Assembly: GCF_000613185.1 (NCBI RefSeq)
Contig: NZ_CCBB010000003.1
Span: forward strand, 2,232,001 to 2,296,000
Direction of reading: 5' to 3'
Length of the DNA: 64,000 nucleotides
Source: Mycolicibacterium cosmeticum
Lineage (GTDB): Bacteria; Actinomycetota; Actinomycetes; Mycobacteriales; Mycobacteriaceae
Shown here in pieces: positions 43,774-53,578 of the stretch. Each line of letters starts with the position of its first letter. Within the stretch, counting starts at the first letter, position 1. Under the pieces are notes generated by a model that was given only the letters and a program-made list of their open reading frames with translations, was not told where the DNA came from and searched no databases. The translations under genes and the position numbers were made by a program.

Positions 43774-45089
43774 GCGCCTTCCGTCCCGAGACCTTCGACG
43801 CGCTGGTGATCGACGGGTACCAGTCCAGCGATGGCACGCTGAAACTGCAGTACACCCTGCGCGGCCCCGATCCGGTCAGCTTCACCGAGGTGATCGATTT
43901 CGGCGCGAGTCTGGCCGGCGCCCAGCCGCATCCGCTGTTGGCCCGGTTGCTGGCGCTCACCTGCTCGCTGAGCTACTACAAGGCCGCCGCCCCGCCGCGA
44001 ATCGAAATCGCCTTTCCCACCTACGAATTCGAGAAGGTGTACCTGCGCCGGCTGGTCGAGGGTGGGTTGGGGGAGTTCGCGTACCGCAACGACCTGCCCG
44101 CCGCGCTGAGCCCGGAGGTCACCGGCCCGCAGGACGAGGTGACCGAGATCGCCACCGACACCTGGGATCCGGGCGCCACTCCGCTGGTGCCCGTCGGCGG
44201 TGGCAAGGACTCGGTGGTGAGCATCGAGGCGTTCCGCCGGCACGGGGTCAAGCCGGTGCTGTTCAGCGTCAACCGGTATGACCCGATCGACCGCTGTATC
44301 GAGGTCAGCGGACTGGACAGCGTGCACGTGCGGCGCAGCATCGACCGTCGGTTGATCGAGGCCAACGCCAACGGCGCCCACAACGGCCATGTCCCGGTGA
44401 CCGCGATCAACAGTGTGATCGGCCTGATCGTGGCCGACGCCAACGGTTTCGGGCCGGTGGTGCTGTCCAACGAACGCTCGTCCAATGTGGGCAACGTCGA
44501 GTGGCTGGGCCGGGACATCAACCACCAGTGGTCCAAGAGCATCACCTACGAGACCTTGCTGCGGGACACACTGGCGCAATACGGGCTGAGCCCCGACCGG
44601 TACTTCTCGCTGCTGCGCGGGCTGTCCGAATCGCAGATCGCCGACCGGTTCGCCACCTGCACCGACTATTTCGGCGTCTTCACCAGTTGTAACCGGCTGT
44701 TCGCGCTGGATCCCGCCCGCCGTGCCACGTCGTGGTGCGGGCACTGCCCGAAATGCCAGTTCGTGTTCGTATTGCTGGCTCCCCGGCTCGGCCGCGCCCG
44801 TCTCGAAGAGATCTTCGGCACCAACCTGTTCGGTGACCCCGGCCAGCGGGACGGTATCGCCGACATCCTCGGCCTCGGTGTGCACAAACCGTTCGAGTGT
44901 GTGGGGGAGTACTACGAGGCGGCCGAGGCGATGCTGACCGTGCTGGACGACGACAGCTGGCACGGTCTGCCCCTGATCGACGAATTCGGCTCCCATCGCA
45001 GCGAATTGGAGGCTGTCGCGGCCGGGCAGGACAGCACGCCGGCCGAGCATCACATCCCGCCGCGCTACGCGAAACTGCTCGATGACTGA
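43770..45089 (+). CDS. murL: UDP-MurNAc-L-Ala-L-Glu epimerase MurL
   Basis: MurL epimerises the terminal L-Glu of UDP-MurNAc-L-Ala-L-Glu to D-Glu in an ATP-dependent way. The 439-residue protein has a PP-loop-like GGGKDS at residues 143-148, ANGAHNGHVPVTAINSVIGL, LSNERSSNVGNV, DINHQWSKS, FTSCNRLF, the cysteine cluster CGHCPKC at 323-329 and KPFECVGEYYEA. These are landmarks of the MurL family as I remember it. The call is strengthened by the overlapping MurD2 gene. It starts at ATG 43770 over the preceding stop and overlaps murD2 by 8 bp. Confidence 0.88.
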   Translation: MSAFRPETFDALVIDGYQSSDGTLKLQYTLRGPDPVSFTEVIDFGASLAGAQPHPLLARLLALTCSLSYYKAAAPPRIEIAFPTYEFEKVYLRRLVEGGLGEFAYRNDLPAALSPEVTGPQDEVTEIATDTWDPGATPLVPVGGGKDSVVSIEAFRRHGVKPVLFSVNRYDPIDRCIEVSGLDSVHVRRSIDRRLIEANANGAHNGHVPVTAINSVIGLIVADANGFGPVVLSNERSSNVGNVEWLGRDINHQWSKSITYETLLRDTLAQYGLSPDRYFSLLRGLSESQIADRFATCTDYFGVFTSCNRLFALDPARRATSWCGHCPKCQFVFVLLAPRLGRARLEEIFGTNLFGDPGQRDGIADILGLGVHKPFECVGEYYEAAEAMLTVLDDDSWHGLPLIDEFGSHRSELEAVAAGQDSTPAEHHIPPRYAKLLDD

Positions 45090-46383
45090 CCTGGCGGGTC
45101 GGGTCGTCGGCATCTGGGGGCTGGGCAAGGAGGGGCTGTCGATGGCCCGCACCGCGGCCGCGCACGGCGCCCAGCGCATCGTCGCGGTCGACGACCGGGC
45201 CACCGAGTTGCCGGCCACCGACATACCGGGGATGACAGCACATTTCGGTCCCGACGCGGTGCACCTGTTGCGCGACGTCGACATCGTCTTCGTCAGCCCC
45301 GGGGTGCCGTGGCGGCATCCGGTGTTCGAGGAGTTGCGCCGCGGCGGGCCGCAGGTGTCCAGCGCCGCCGACTGGTTCCTGAGTGCGCACGGGGGGCGCA
45401 CCATCGGCGTCACCGGCACCAAGGGCAAGAGCACCACCGCGGCGTTTCTGGCCCACCTGCTGACCAGCCTGGGCGCCTCCGCCGTGGTGGCGGGCAACAT
45501 CGGCACGCCGCTGTCGGATTTGTCGGGGTCGGACCTGGACGCTGAGCCCGGCCGCTGGGTGGTCGCCGAACTGTCCAGCCAGCAGTGCGCGCTGCTGAGC
45601 ACCTCACCGGCGGTGGCCGTGATCACCAACCTCTACCAGGACCACCTGGATTTCCACGGCGACGTCCCGAACTACTACGCGGCCAAGGCGCACATCTTCG
45701 ACCACGGGGCGCGGGCGCTGATCACCACGCCGGAGGTGGTCGCGGCGCTGGACGGCATCGGGATCACCGCGCTGCCACCGGTGCTGCGGCTGGTCGACCC
45801 GGCGACCGCGCGGGCACCGGGTTCTGGCGGCGTGATGTGCTACCCGCACAACGTGGCCAACGCCGCGCTGGCCGCCCACGCCGCCGCCGAGGTGCTCGGC
45901 AGGCCGGTCACCGACGCGGAACTGGACGCGGCCGCCGCCACTTTCGCCGGACTGCCGCACCGGCTGCAGACGGTACGCACCACCGGGCCGACCCGCTGGA
46001 TCGACGACACGCTGGCCACCACGGGCGAGAGCGTGGTCGCCGCGCTGCGCGCCCTGCCGGCCGGCGAGCACGTGGCGCTCATCGTCGGCGGCATGGACCG
46101 CCGGCTCGACTACCGCCCGCTCGACGACTACCTGTGCAGCGGGCAGCGCCGGGTGACGCTGATCCAGGGACCGTCCAACGGCGCGCTGATCGGGGCCCGG
46201 TTCGCCCGGTCGCATCCCGACCGCACCCACCCGGTGCAGACCCTGGAGCAGGCCGTGCGGCTGGCCGCGGGCCTGCCCGGCGTCGATGTGGTGCTGTTGT
46301 CGCCCGGCGCGGCCAGCTACGACATCTACCGCAATTACGAAGCCAAGGCCGCGGCGTTCTGCGGTTACATCGACACGCTCTAA
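45082..46383 (+). CDS. murD2: UDP-MurNAc-L-Ala:L-glutamate ligase MurD2
   Basis: MurD2 is a Mur ligase that adds L-Glu, not D-Glu, to UDP-MurNAc-L-Ala. The 433-residue protein has an N-terminal Rossmann domain (VVGIWGLGKEGLSMARTAA), the central ATPase loop GTKGKSTT at residues 112-119, the ligase segment NLYQDHLDFHGDVPNYYAAK with the ADP/Mg ligands, and the C-terminal domain with WIDDTLATTGESVVAALRAL and SPGAASYDIYRNYEAK. The L-Glu specificity is inferred from its pairing with murL. Canonical murD lies in the dcw cluster, not here. Confidence 0.88.
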   Translation: MTDLAGRVVGIWGLGKEGLSMARTAAAHGAQRIVAVDDRATELPATDIPGMTAHFGPDAVHLLRDVDIVFVSPGVPWRHPVFEELRRGGPQVSSAADWFLSAHGGRTIGVTGTKGKSTTAAFLAHLLTSLGASAVVAGNIGTPLSDLSGSDLDAEPGRWVVAELSSQQCALLSTSPAVAVITNLYQDHLDFHGDVPNYYAAKAHIFDHGARALITTPEVVAALDGIGITALPPVLRLVDPATARAPGSGGVMCYPHNVANAALAAHAAAEVLGRPVTDAELDAAAATFAGLPHRLQTVRTTGPTRWIDDTLATTGESVVAALRALPAGEHVALIVGGMDRRLDYRPLDDYLCSGQRRVTLIQGPSNGALIGARFARSHPDRTHPVQTLEQAVRLAAGLPGVDVVLLSPGAASYDIYRNYEAKAAAFCGYIDTL

Positions 46384-46386
46384 CCT
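46381..46386 (+). promoter_or_regulatory. -10 box of a predicted leaderless uvrC transcript
   Basis: TAACCT fits TANNNT, lies 6 nt before the uvrC GTG and includes the TAA stop codon of murD2. No ribosome binding site is present. It suggests uvrC has its own promoter independent of the murL operon. Confidence 0.45.
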
Positions 46387-46392
46387 GGACCC

Positions 46393-48447
46393 GTGCCCGA
46401 TCCAGCGACGTACCGGCCTGCGCCGGGTTCCATCCCGGTGGAACCCGGTGTCTACCGTTTCCGGGATCCGCACGGCCGGGTGATCTACGTCGGCAAGGCC
46501 AAGAGCCTGCGCAGCCGGCTGAACTCCTATTTCGCCGATATCGCGGGGCTGGCGCCGCGGACCAGGCAGATGGTGATGACGGCGGGCAGCGTCGAGTGGA
46601 CCGTGGTGTCCACCGAGGTCGAAGCGCTGCAGTTGGAATACAACTGGATCAAGGAGTTCGACCCGCGGTTCAACATCCGCTACCGCGACGACAAGTCGTA
46701 CCCGGTGCTGGCGGTGACCCTCAACGAGGAATACCCGCGGTTGTTCGTCTACCGCGGCCCCCGCCGCAAGGGTGTGCGCTACTTCGGCCCCTACTCGCAC
46801 GCCTGGGCCATCCGCGAGACCGTCGACCTGCTCACCCGGGTGTTCCCCGCGCGCACCTGCTCGGCGGGAGTGTTCAAGCGGCACAGGCAGATCGACCGGC
46901 CCTGTCTGCTGGGCTACATCGACAAGTGCTCGGCGCCGTGCATCGGCCGGGTCAGCGCCGAACAACACCGCCAGATCGTGCTGGACTTCTGCGACTTCCT
47001 GGCGGGCAAGACCGACCGGCTGGTCCGCGACATGGAGCGGCAGATGAACGCCGCGGCCGAGGAACTCGACTTCGAGCGGGCCGCGCGGCTGCGCGACGAC
47101 ATCGGGGCGCTCAAACGCGCGTTGGAGAAGCAGACCGTGGTTTTCGGCGACGGCACCGACGCCGACGTGGTGGCCTTCGCCGCCGACGAGCTGGAAGCAG
47201 CGGTGCAGGTGTTCCACGTCCGAGGTGGCCGGGTGCGCGGTCAGCGGGGCTGGGTGGTGGAGAAGACGGCCGAACCCGAGGCGGCCGAAAATGGCTCGGA
47301 CGCCGGGCAATCGGCCGAGGCGCAGCTGGTCGAACAATTCCTCACCCAGTTCTACGGTGACCAGGCCGAACTCGGCGACGGCGCCGCCGACCAGGACGAG
47401 GCCACCAATCCGGTGCCCAAACAGGTACTGGTGCCGGTGCTTCCGGACAATGCCGACGAACTCGCCGACTGGCTGTCCGGATTGCGCGGGTCGCGGGTGT
47501 CGCTGCGGGTTCCGGTCCGCGGCGACAAGAAGGCGCTGGCCGAGACGGTGGCCCGCAATGCGAAAGAGGCACTGGCGCAGCACAAACTCAAGCGTGCCGG
47601 TGACTTCAACGCGAGATCCGAAGCGCTACAGAGCATCCAGGATGCGCTGGCGCTCAACGACGCTCCGCTGCGCATCGAATGCGTGGACATCAGCCACGTG
47701 CAGGGCACCGATGTGGTCGCCTCGATGGTGGTGTTCGAGGACGGGCTGCCGCGCAAGTCCGATTACCGGCATTACGCCATCCGGGAGGCCGCCGGCGGCG
47801 GCCGCTCCGACGACGTGGCCTCCATCGCCGAGGTGACCAGGCGCCGGTTCGCCCGGCACATCGCCGACGCCGAGCGGCCGATGGTGGCCGAGGGCCGGTC
47901 ACGGCGCTTCGCCTACCCGCCGAACCTGTACGTCGTCGACGGCGGCGCACCGCAGGTGAACGCCGCCGCCACCGTGCTCGACGAACTGGGCATCACCGAC
48001 GTCGCGGTGATCGGTCTGGCCAAACGGCTGGAAGAGGTGTGGGTGCCTTATGAAGCGGATCCGGTGATCTTCCCGCGCAACAGCGAGGGCCTGTACCTGC
48101 TGCAGCGCGTCCGTGACGAAGCCCACCGATTCGCCATCACCTATCACCGCAGCAAGCGTTCCAAGCGGATGACGGCCTCGGCGCTGGATTCGGTCCCCGG
48201 ACTGGGGGAGCACCGGCGCAAGGCCCTGGTCACCCATTTCGGATCGGTGTCCCGGCTGTCGGCGGCCAGCATCGAGGAGATCACCGCCGTGCGCGGCATC
48301 GGAGTGGCGACCGCGCGGGCGGTGCTGGAGGCACTGGGCGCCACCGGAGGCGACGCGGGCGCTGCCGATTCGGGCGCGGCAGCCGCCGTTATCGACAATG
48401 ATCGACACCACCAAGATCAACCCAGTAACCAACAGGCATCGGGGTGA
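46393..48447 (+). CDS. uvrC: Excinuclease ABC subunit C
   Basis: UvrC makes both incisions of nucleotide excision repair. The 684-residue protein has an N-terminal GIY-YIG nuclease ([20 protein letters not shown]), a UVR/UvrB-binding helix pair ([20 protein letters not shown]), an RNase-H-like C-terminal nuclease ([34 protein letters not shown]) and terminal helix-hairpin-helix repeats. All catalytic regions are intact. GTG at 46393 starts MPDPATYRP. The stop overlaps rapZ as GTGA. Confidence 0.97.
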   Translation: MPDPATYRPAPGSIPVEPGVYRFRDPHGRVIYVGKAKSLRSRLNSYFADIAGLAPRTRQMVMTAGSVEWTVVSTEVEALQLEYNWIKEFDPRFNIRYRDDKSYPVLAVTLNEEYPRLFVYRGPRRKGVRYFGPYSHAWAIRETVDLLTRVFPARTCSAGVFKRHRQIDRPCLLGYIDKCSAPCIGRVSAEQHRQIVLDFCDFLAGKTDRLVRDMERQMNAAAEELDFERAARLRDDIGALKRALEKQTVVFGDGTDADVVAFAADELEAAVQVFHVRGGRVRGQRGWVVEKTAEPEAAENGSDAGQSAEAQLVEQFLTQFYGDQAELGDGAADQDEATNPVPKQVLVPVLPDNADELADWLSGLRGSRVSLRVPVRGDKKALAETVARNAKEALAQHKLKRAGDFNARSEALQSIQDALALNDAPLRIECVDISHVQGTDVVASMVVFEDGLPRKSDYRHYAIREAAGGGRSDDVASIAEVTRRRFARHIADAERPMVAEGRSRRFAYPPNLYVVDGGAPQVNAAATVLDELGITDVAVIGLAKRLEEVWVPYEADPVIFPRNSEGLYLLQRVRDEAHRFAITYHRSKRSKRMTASALDSVPGLGEHRRKALVTHFGSVSRLSAASIEEITAVRGIGVATARAVLEALGATGGDAGAADSGAAAAVIDNDRHHQDQPSNQQASG

Positions 48448-49334
48448 CAGACCAACATATGAGTGACGAATCTGGTATCGAGGTTGTCCTCGTGACGGGA
48501 CTCTCCGGCGCGGGACGCGGTACCACCGCCAAGGTGCTCGAAGACCTGGGTTGGTATGTGGCCGACAACCTGCCGCCGGAACTGATCGCCAGAATGGTCG
48601 ACCTCGGGTTGGACGCCGGATCTCGGATCACCCGGCTGGCCGTCGTGATGGACGTGCGGTCCAAGGGATTCACCGGCGATCTGGACTCGGTGCGCACCGA
48701 ACTCGGAACCAGGGGCATCCGACCGCGGGTGCTGTTCATGGAGGCCTCCGACGAGACGCTGGTCCGCCGCTACGAACAGAACCGGCGCAGTCATCCCCTG
48801 CAGGGCAATCAGACGTTGGCCGAAGGCATCACCGCCGAACGGGCCATGCTCGCGCCGGTGCGCGCGGCCGCCGACCTGGTGATCGACACCTCCACCCTGG
48901 CGGTGCCGGCGTTGCGGGAGAGCATAGAACGCGCCTTCGGCGGCGAGACCGTCGCGCACACCAACATCACCGTCGAATCGTTCGGCTACAAGTACGGTCT
49001 GCCGATGGACGCCGACACCGTGATGGACGTGCGGTTCATCCCCAACCCGCACTGGGTCGACGAGCTGCGTCCGCACACCGGCCAGCATCCGGCGGTGCGG
49101 GACTACGTGCTGGGCCAGAAGGGCGCCGCGGAGTTCCTCGACACCTACCATCGGCTGCTTGAGGTGGTGATCGACGGTTATCGCCGGGAGGGGAAGCGGT
49201 ATATGACGGTGGCCATCGGCTGCACGGGTGGCAAGCACCGCAGCGTGGCGATCGCCGAGGCGCTGGCCGGCCGGCTGCAGGGCGGCGACCAGTTGACGGT
49301 GCGGGTGCTGCACCGCGATCTGGGGCGCGAATGA
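48444..49334 (+). CDS. rapZ: RNase adapter / nucleotide-binding protein RapZ
   Basis: RapZ-family ATP/GTP-binding proteins control small-RNA decay and amino-sugar synthesis in enterobacteria. The actinobacterial role is less clear. The 296-residue protein has a Walker [11 protein letters not shown] near residue 20, [28 protein letters not shown] and the highly conserved C-terminal [22 protein letters not shown] at 48444 overlaps the uvrC stop. ATG 48459 is an alternative. It sits in the universal actinobacterial order uvrC-rapZ-yvcK-whiA. Confidence 0.95.
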   Translation: MTDQHMSDESGIEVVLVTGLSGAGRGTTAKVLEDLGWYVADNLPPELIARMVDLGLDAGSRITRLAVVMDVRSKGFTGDLDSVRTELGTRGIRPRVLFMEASDETLVRRYEQNRRSHPLQGNQTLAEGITAERAMLAPVRAAADLVIDTSTLAVPALRESIERAFGGETVAHTNITVESFGYKYGLPMDADTVMDVRFIPNPHWVDELRPHTGQHPAVRDYVLGQKGAAEFLDTYHRLLEVVIDGYRREGKRYMTVAIGCTGGKHRSVAIAEALAGRLQGGDQLTVRVLHRDLGRE

Positions 49335-50437
49335 CGGACCCGCACGCGACCAGCGACGTCCCGCACGGGAGGCGGCCGGCCGACCCCCGGGTGGTTGCCC
49401 TCGGCGGCGGGCACGGCCTGTACGCCACCCTGTCGGCGGCCCGCCGGCTCACCCCGCACGTGACCGCCGTGGTCACCGTCGCCGACGACGGCGGCTCCTC
49501 GGGGCGGCTGCGCAGCGAGCTGGACGTCGTGCCACCCGGAGATCTGCGAATGGCGTTGGCCGCGTTGGCCTCTGACACTCCGCACGGCAGACTGTGGGCC
49601 ACGATCATCCAGCACCGGTTCGGGGGCAGCGGGGCGCTGGCCGGGCATCCGATCGGCAATCTGATCCTGGCCGGGCTCAACGAGGTGCTGACCGACCCGG
49701 TGGCGGCGCTCGACGAACTCGGCAAGATCCTGGGCCTCAAGGGCCGGGTACTACCGATGTGCCCGATCGCGCTGCAGATCGAGGCCGACGTGGCCGGTCT
49801 GGAGACCGACCCGCGGATGTTCCGGGTGATCCGCGGCCAGGTGGCGGTGGCCACCACCGTCGGTAAGGTGCGCCGGGTCCGGCTGCTGCCGGGTGATCCG
49901 CCGGCCACCCGACAGGCGGTGGACGCAATCATGGCCGCCGACCTCGTGGTGCTCGGTCCCGGCTCCTGGTTCACCAGCGTGATCCCGCATGTGTTGGTGC
50001 CGCAGCTGGCGGCCGCCCTGCAGGCCACCACCGCCCGGCGGGCCCTGGTGCTCAACTTGGCCGCGGAGCCGGGCGAGACGGCCGGGTTCTCGGCCGAGCG
50101 GCACATCCACGTGCTGGCTCAGCACGCTCCCGGCTTCACCGTCGACGACATCATCGTGGACTCGGCGCGGGTGCCCAGCGACCGGGAGCGCGAGCAGCTG
50201 ATGCGCACGGCGACGATCATCGGCGCGAAGGTGGAGTTTGCTGACGTGTCCCGGCCTGGTACACAGTTACATGATCCATCGATGCTGGCCGCCGCACTGG
50301 AGCGGGTCCGGCTGAGGGGCAGGGCATCACGTCCGGATGACAGCGATTCCACCGCTCCCACCCCGGCCCGGCCGGTCGAGGGAGTACACGGGCAATCGAC
50401 GGTGAACGTATCGAGGGGTGACGAGTCGTGGCGATGA
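49331..50437 (+). CDS. yvcK: YvcK/CuvA family protein
   Basis: YvcK proteins bind UDP-sugars and are needed for cell shape and for growth on gluconeogenic carbon sources. The mycobacterial homologue CuvA localises to growing poles. The 368-residue protein has the nucleotide loop [34 protein letters not shown] and [23 protein letters not shown] sequence, typical of the CofD/YvcK fold. ATGA overlap with rapZ and a 10-bp overlap with whiA. The proline/threonine-rich last 40 residues are variable. Confidence 0.94.
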   Translation: MTDPHATSDVPHGRRPADPRVVALGGGHGLYATLSAARRLTPHVTAVVTVADDGGSSGRLRSELDVVPPGDLRMALAALASDTPHGRLWATIIQHRFGGSGALAGHPIGNLILAGLNEVLTDPVAALDELGKILGLKGRVLPMCPIALQIEADVAGLETDPRMFRVIRGQVAVATTVGKVRRVRLLPGDPPATRQAVDAIMAADLVVLGPGSWFTSVIPHVLVPQLAAALQATTARRALVLNLAAEPGETAGFSAERHIHVLAQHAPGFTVDDIIVDSARVPSDREREQLMRTATIIGAKVEFADVSRPGTQLHDPSMLAAALERVRLRGRASRPDDSDSTAPTPARPVEGVHGQSTVNVSRGDESWR

Positions 50438-51411
50438 CCGCTGAGGTGAAGGACGAACTGAGCCGGCTGGTCGTGAACTCGGTCAGTGCCCGCCGGGCCG
50501 AGGTGTCCTCGCTGCTGCGCTTCGCCGGTGGGCTGCACATCGTCGGCGGCCGGGTGGTGGTGGAGGCCGAGGTGGACCTGGGCATCATCGCGCGGCGGTT
50601 ACGCAAGGACATCTTCGACCTGTACGGGTACAACGCGGTGGTGCATGTGTTGTCCGCCAGCGGCATCCGCAAGAGCACCCGCTACGTGGTGCGGGTGGCC
50701 AAGGACGGTGAGGCGCTGGCCCGGCAGACCGGCCTGCTCGACCTACGGGGCCGTCCCGTGCGCGGGCTGCCCGCCCAGGTGGTCGGCGGCAGCATCAACG
50801 ACGCCGAAGCAGCTTGGCGGGGTGCGTTTCTGGCGCACGGTTCGCTGACCGAGCCGGGCCGCTCGTCGGCCCTCGAGGTGAGCTGCCCCGGCCCGGAGGC
50901 CGCCCTGGCCCTCGTCGGCGCGGCGCGCCGGCTCGGGGTCAGTGCCAAAGCCCGTGAGGTCCGCGGCAGCGACCGGGTGGTGGTCCGCGACGGTGAGGCG
51001 ATCGGTGCCCTGCTCACCCGGATGGGTGCCCAGGACACCCGGCTGACGTGGGAGGAACGCCGGATGCGGCGCGAGGTGCGCGCGACGGCGAACCGGCTGG
51101 CCAATTTCGACGATGCCAACCTGCGCCGCTCGGCGCGGGCGGCGGTGGCGGCGGCCGCGCGGGTGGAGCGGGCCCTGGACATCCTCGGTGAGTCGGTGCC
51201 CGACCATCTGGCCCAGGCGGGCCGGTTGCGGGTGGAGCACCGGCAGGCCTCGCTGGAAGAACTGGGCCGGCTGGCCGAGCCGCCGATGACAAAGGACGCG
51301 GTGGCCGGCCGGATCCGCCGGTTGCTCTCGATGGCCGATCGCAAGGCCAAGCAGGAGGGCATCCCCGATACCGAGTCGGCCGTCACCCCGGACCTGCTCG
51401 ACGACGCCTGA
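50428..51411 (+). CDS. whiA: Sporulation/cell-division regulator WhiA
   Basis: WhiA is a DNA-binding regulator, partner of WhiB in Streptomyces, with a LAGLIDADG-like N-terminal domain and a C-terminal helix-turn-helix. The 327-residue protein has [60 protein letters not shown] and the C-terminal recognition part [22 protein letters not shown] at 50428 lies inside yvcK, giving MAMTAEVKD as in other mycobacteria. It is the last gene of the uvrC operon and is followed 9 bp later by a convergent gene. Confidence 0.97.
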   Translation: MAMTAEVKDELSRLVVNSVSARRAEVSSLLRFAGGLHIVGGRVVVEAEVDLGIIARRLRKDIFDLYGYNAVVHVLSASGIRKSTRYVVRVAKDGEALARQTGLLDLRGRPVRGLPAQVVGGSINDAEAAWRGAFLAHGSLTEPGRSSALEVSCPGPEAALALVGAARRLGVSAKAREVRGSDRVVVRDGEAIGALLTRMGAQDTRLTWEERRMRREVRATANRLANFDDANLRRSARAAVAAAARVERALDILGESVPDHLAQAGRLRVEHRQASLEELGRLAEPPMTKDAVAGRIRRLLSMADRKAKQEGIPDTESAVTPDLLDDA

Positions 51412-51420
51412 GCCCGCGCG

Positions 51421-52929
51421 TCAGGCGGCCTGGCGGTGCCGGTGCGCGGCGTGCCGCGACGCTGATCGTCCTGTCGAGGTGTCCTGTCGCACAACATGTT
51501 TCGCGGTGATGGCGGCGACGGTGGCCCCTGCGGGAACGGCATGTGTGGTCTTGACAGCGGCCACCTCGGCGGTCGGGCCGGCCTCGGCCGAAGCCGCGGT
51601 GACTTTGCGTGCGGTGGGCAGGGAGGTGAGCGCGTTGCGCACCGCGGTCACCATGCCGGTGGCGAGCCGGCGCACCGCCGTGATGGCGCCGCGGACCAGT
51701 GTGGTGATCCCGACGACGACGGAGTGCACCGCCTGGGCCACCGCGGCCGCCAGCCGGCCAAGGACCTGAGCCGGCGTGGACACCCCGGTGGTGACCGGAT
51801 GCGCGGCGATCCAGGCCTTGATGACCGCCACTGCCTGTTTGGCGGCCCAGGTGTCGGTGAAGACGCCCAGGTTGTCCTCGGCCGTGCTCGACCCGGTTGC
51901 GGTGTCGATCAAGGAGTAGATGAACGACGGTCCGGCCCCCGACAGGGTCGCCCATGTCGTCAGGAAGTCCTGGATGTAGGCGGCCTGGTTCGCCTCGCCC
52001 GCCTGCGTGGACGGTTCACCGTACTCGGTGGCCCAGATCAGTTTGGCCGCATCCCCATTCGCTTCCATCACCGCGCGCATCTGCTCGAGTTGCTGCAGGG
52101 CGGAGTTGACGAAGGTCGCGCCCGCGGAGAACAGGCTGGTGTAGTTGTACGGGTGGAACGCCAGAGCGTCGAAGTAGCCGGCCGCGCCGTCGGCGTACAT
52201 CTCGGTGAGGAAGGTGACCGGGTCGACGGTCGCGGTGCCGATGCTGATGCCCGCCCCGAGCACACCGCCGACCACCGTCGCCTTCGGGTCGACCGCCTTG
52301 ATCGCGGTATACGCCGCCTTGAGCAGCGCGGTGTAGGCGGCCGCGTCCGGGGTCGGGTACCACCCGGTGAAGCCGTTGGGCTCGTTCCATATCTCGTACG
52401 CCGCGATCTTCGCCTCACCATTGTTGGCGGCCGTCCCGTAGCGCGATGCGACCGCCGCGACGAAGGAGGCGTAATCCGATGCCGCGCGGGGTGCGCCGTC
52501 GGCCACCAGGCCACCGTAGGGCGACGCCCACGTCGGGGTGCTGGTGATGGCCGCATCGACGGCGATGCCGTAGGAGGCCGCCGTGTTCAGCAGCTGGTCG
52601 GCCTGAGCCCAGTTGTAGGTGCCGTCGGCGGGTTCCATTGCACGCCAGGGCAGGAACACCCGGATCTGGGTCACACCCATCGACTGCAGTTGCTGCATCG
52701 CGGTGTCGAGGTCGGCCTGGCTCATGAAGTAGAGGCTGGAGTCGGCCATGCCCACCGTCGTCGAGGAGGTGTCGATCGACGCGGTCAGCTCGACCGGCTC
52801 GGCGACCGCCGTCGGGTGGACAGGCCCGGGGACGGCGAATCCCGCCGAGGTGGCCAGCACGGCCGTCGCCAGCAGCGGAACGGTCATGGTGTGCAGCACG
52901 GACGTGATGTGGTGGCGGTTCAGCGGCAT
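51421..52929 (-). CDS. Secreted clan-A glycoside hydrolase (cellulase / xylosidase-like)
   Basis: A 502-residue exported enzyme. A signal peptide (about residues 1-43, with MTVPLLATAVLATSAGFAVP) precedes a TIM-barrel glycosidase domain to about residue 370. The clan GH-A pair is clear, with acid/base Glu183 in YEIWNEPNG and nucleophile Glu302 in ATEYGEPS. GVTQIRVFLPWRAMEPADG is typical of GH5/GH39-like barrels. The last 130 residues are helical, Ala/Val/Thr-rich and end in a basic RSASRHAAHRHRQAA. GGGAG lies before the ATG. Substrate cannot be told from sequence. Confidence 0.85.
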   Translation of the reverse strand: MPLNRHHITSVLHTMTVPLLATAVLATSAGFAVPGPVHPTAVAEPVELTASIDTSSTTVGMADSSLYFMSQADLDTAMQQLQSMGVTQIRVFLPWRAMEPADGTYNWAQADQLLNTAASYGIAVDAAITSTPTWASPYGGLVADGAPRAASDYASFVAAVASRYGTAANNGEAKIAAYEIWNEPNGFTGWYPTPDAAAYTALLKAAYTAIKAVDPKATVVGGVLGAGISIGTATVDPVTFLTEMYADGAAGYFDALAFHPYNYTSLFSAGATFVNSALQQLEQMRAVMEANGDAAKLIWATEYGEPSTQAGEANQAAYIQDFLTTWATLSGAGPSFIYSLIDTATGSSTAEDNLGVFTDTWAAKQAVAVIKAWIAAHPVTTGVSTPAQVLGRLAAAVAQAVHSVVVGITTLVRGAITAVRRLATGMVTAVRNALTSLPTARKVTAASAEAGPTAEVAAVKTTHAVPAGATVAAITAKHVVRQDTSTGRSASRHAAHRHRQAA

Positions 52930-53578
52930 GTCCCACTCCCGGCGCTCAAGTGCCTCCCAGCTGGAGTCAGAGGACTTTAACGCACCGATTCGGCGATCAA
53001 CCGACGACGATTTTCAGGTAGCCCCGGTGAATTGACAGCAACGGCAATTTCGGACCGGCGTAGTGCGCCATTCGTGCAATGGTCGCAAATTGCCGCTGGG
53101 TGACACCGCGGAGTCTGCGCAATTCTTCATGACATCGGAATACTCTCTCGCACAGAGTGTTTCGTTCCAGCCCGGAATGGTCGACGGACCGCCGGAATGC
53201 AATGACAGCCAACAGATGAGGCGGGTAATCCGGCACGCCCGCAACTGCATTGCCTTGACCGCCAGCGATTTCGCTGCGCGGACGACAAACGTGCCGGCAC
53301 GGTGAATTCGTGCACCGGTTCGCCGCCGGCCGGGAACTGCGTTTTCCGACCGGGACGACCGGTGTCGGCAATGCCCTCGGCCGGCGCGCACCGGCTGTCC
53401 GCGCGACCAGCGAATCGTGGGAAAAGGCACAGGTGTTGCGCAGCACGCCGCGGCGTTCCCGCCATGATCGGACGCTCGCTCGCATGTCACTCCCGCGTCA
53501 ACCTGACGTTGTACTGTGTGGCGACAAACTTCGACGTCAACCCAACCAGGGTCATCCCACACAGAGGCGGCGGTCGCG
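52930..53578. other. 649-bp gene-poor intergenic region
   Basis: This stretch is visibly less GC-rich than its surroundings and lies between divergent genes. A minus-strand frame at 52997-53485 (162 codons) and short forward frames exist but lack signal sequence, domain motifs or a ribosome binding site. The minus-strand segment near 53060-53110 reads like a short helix (RLRGVTQRQFATIARMA), so a decayed regulator gene is possible. It must hold the promoters of the glycosidase and the ABC exporter. Confidence 0.5.

Noticed and set aside
52997..53485. A 162-codon minus-strand frame in the gap before the ABC exporter
   Set aside because: No ribosome binding site, no family motif and no conserved-looking composition; kept only as a possible gene remnant.
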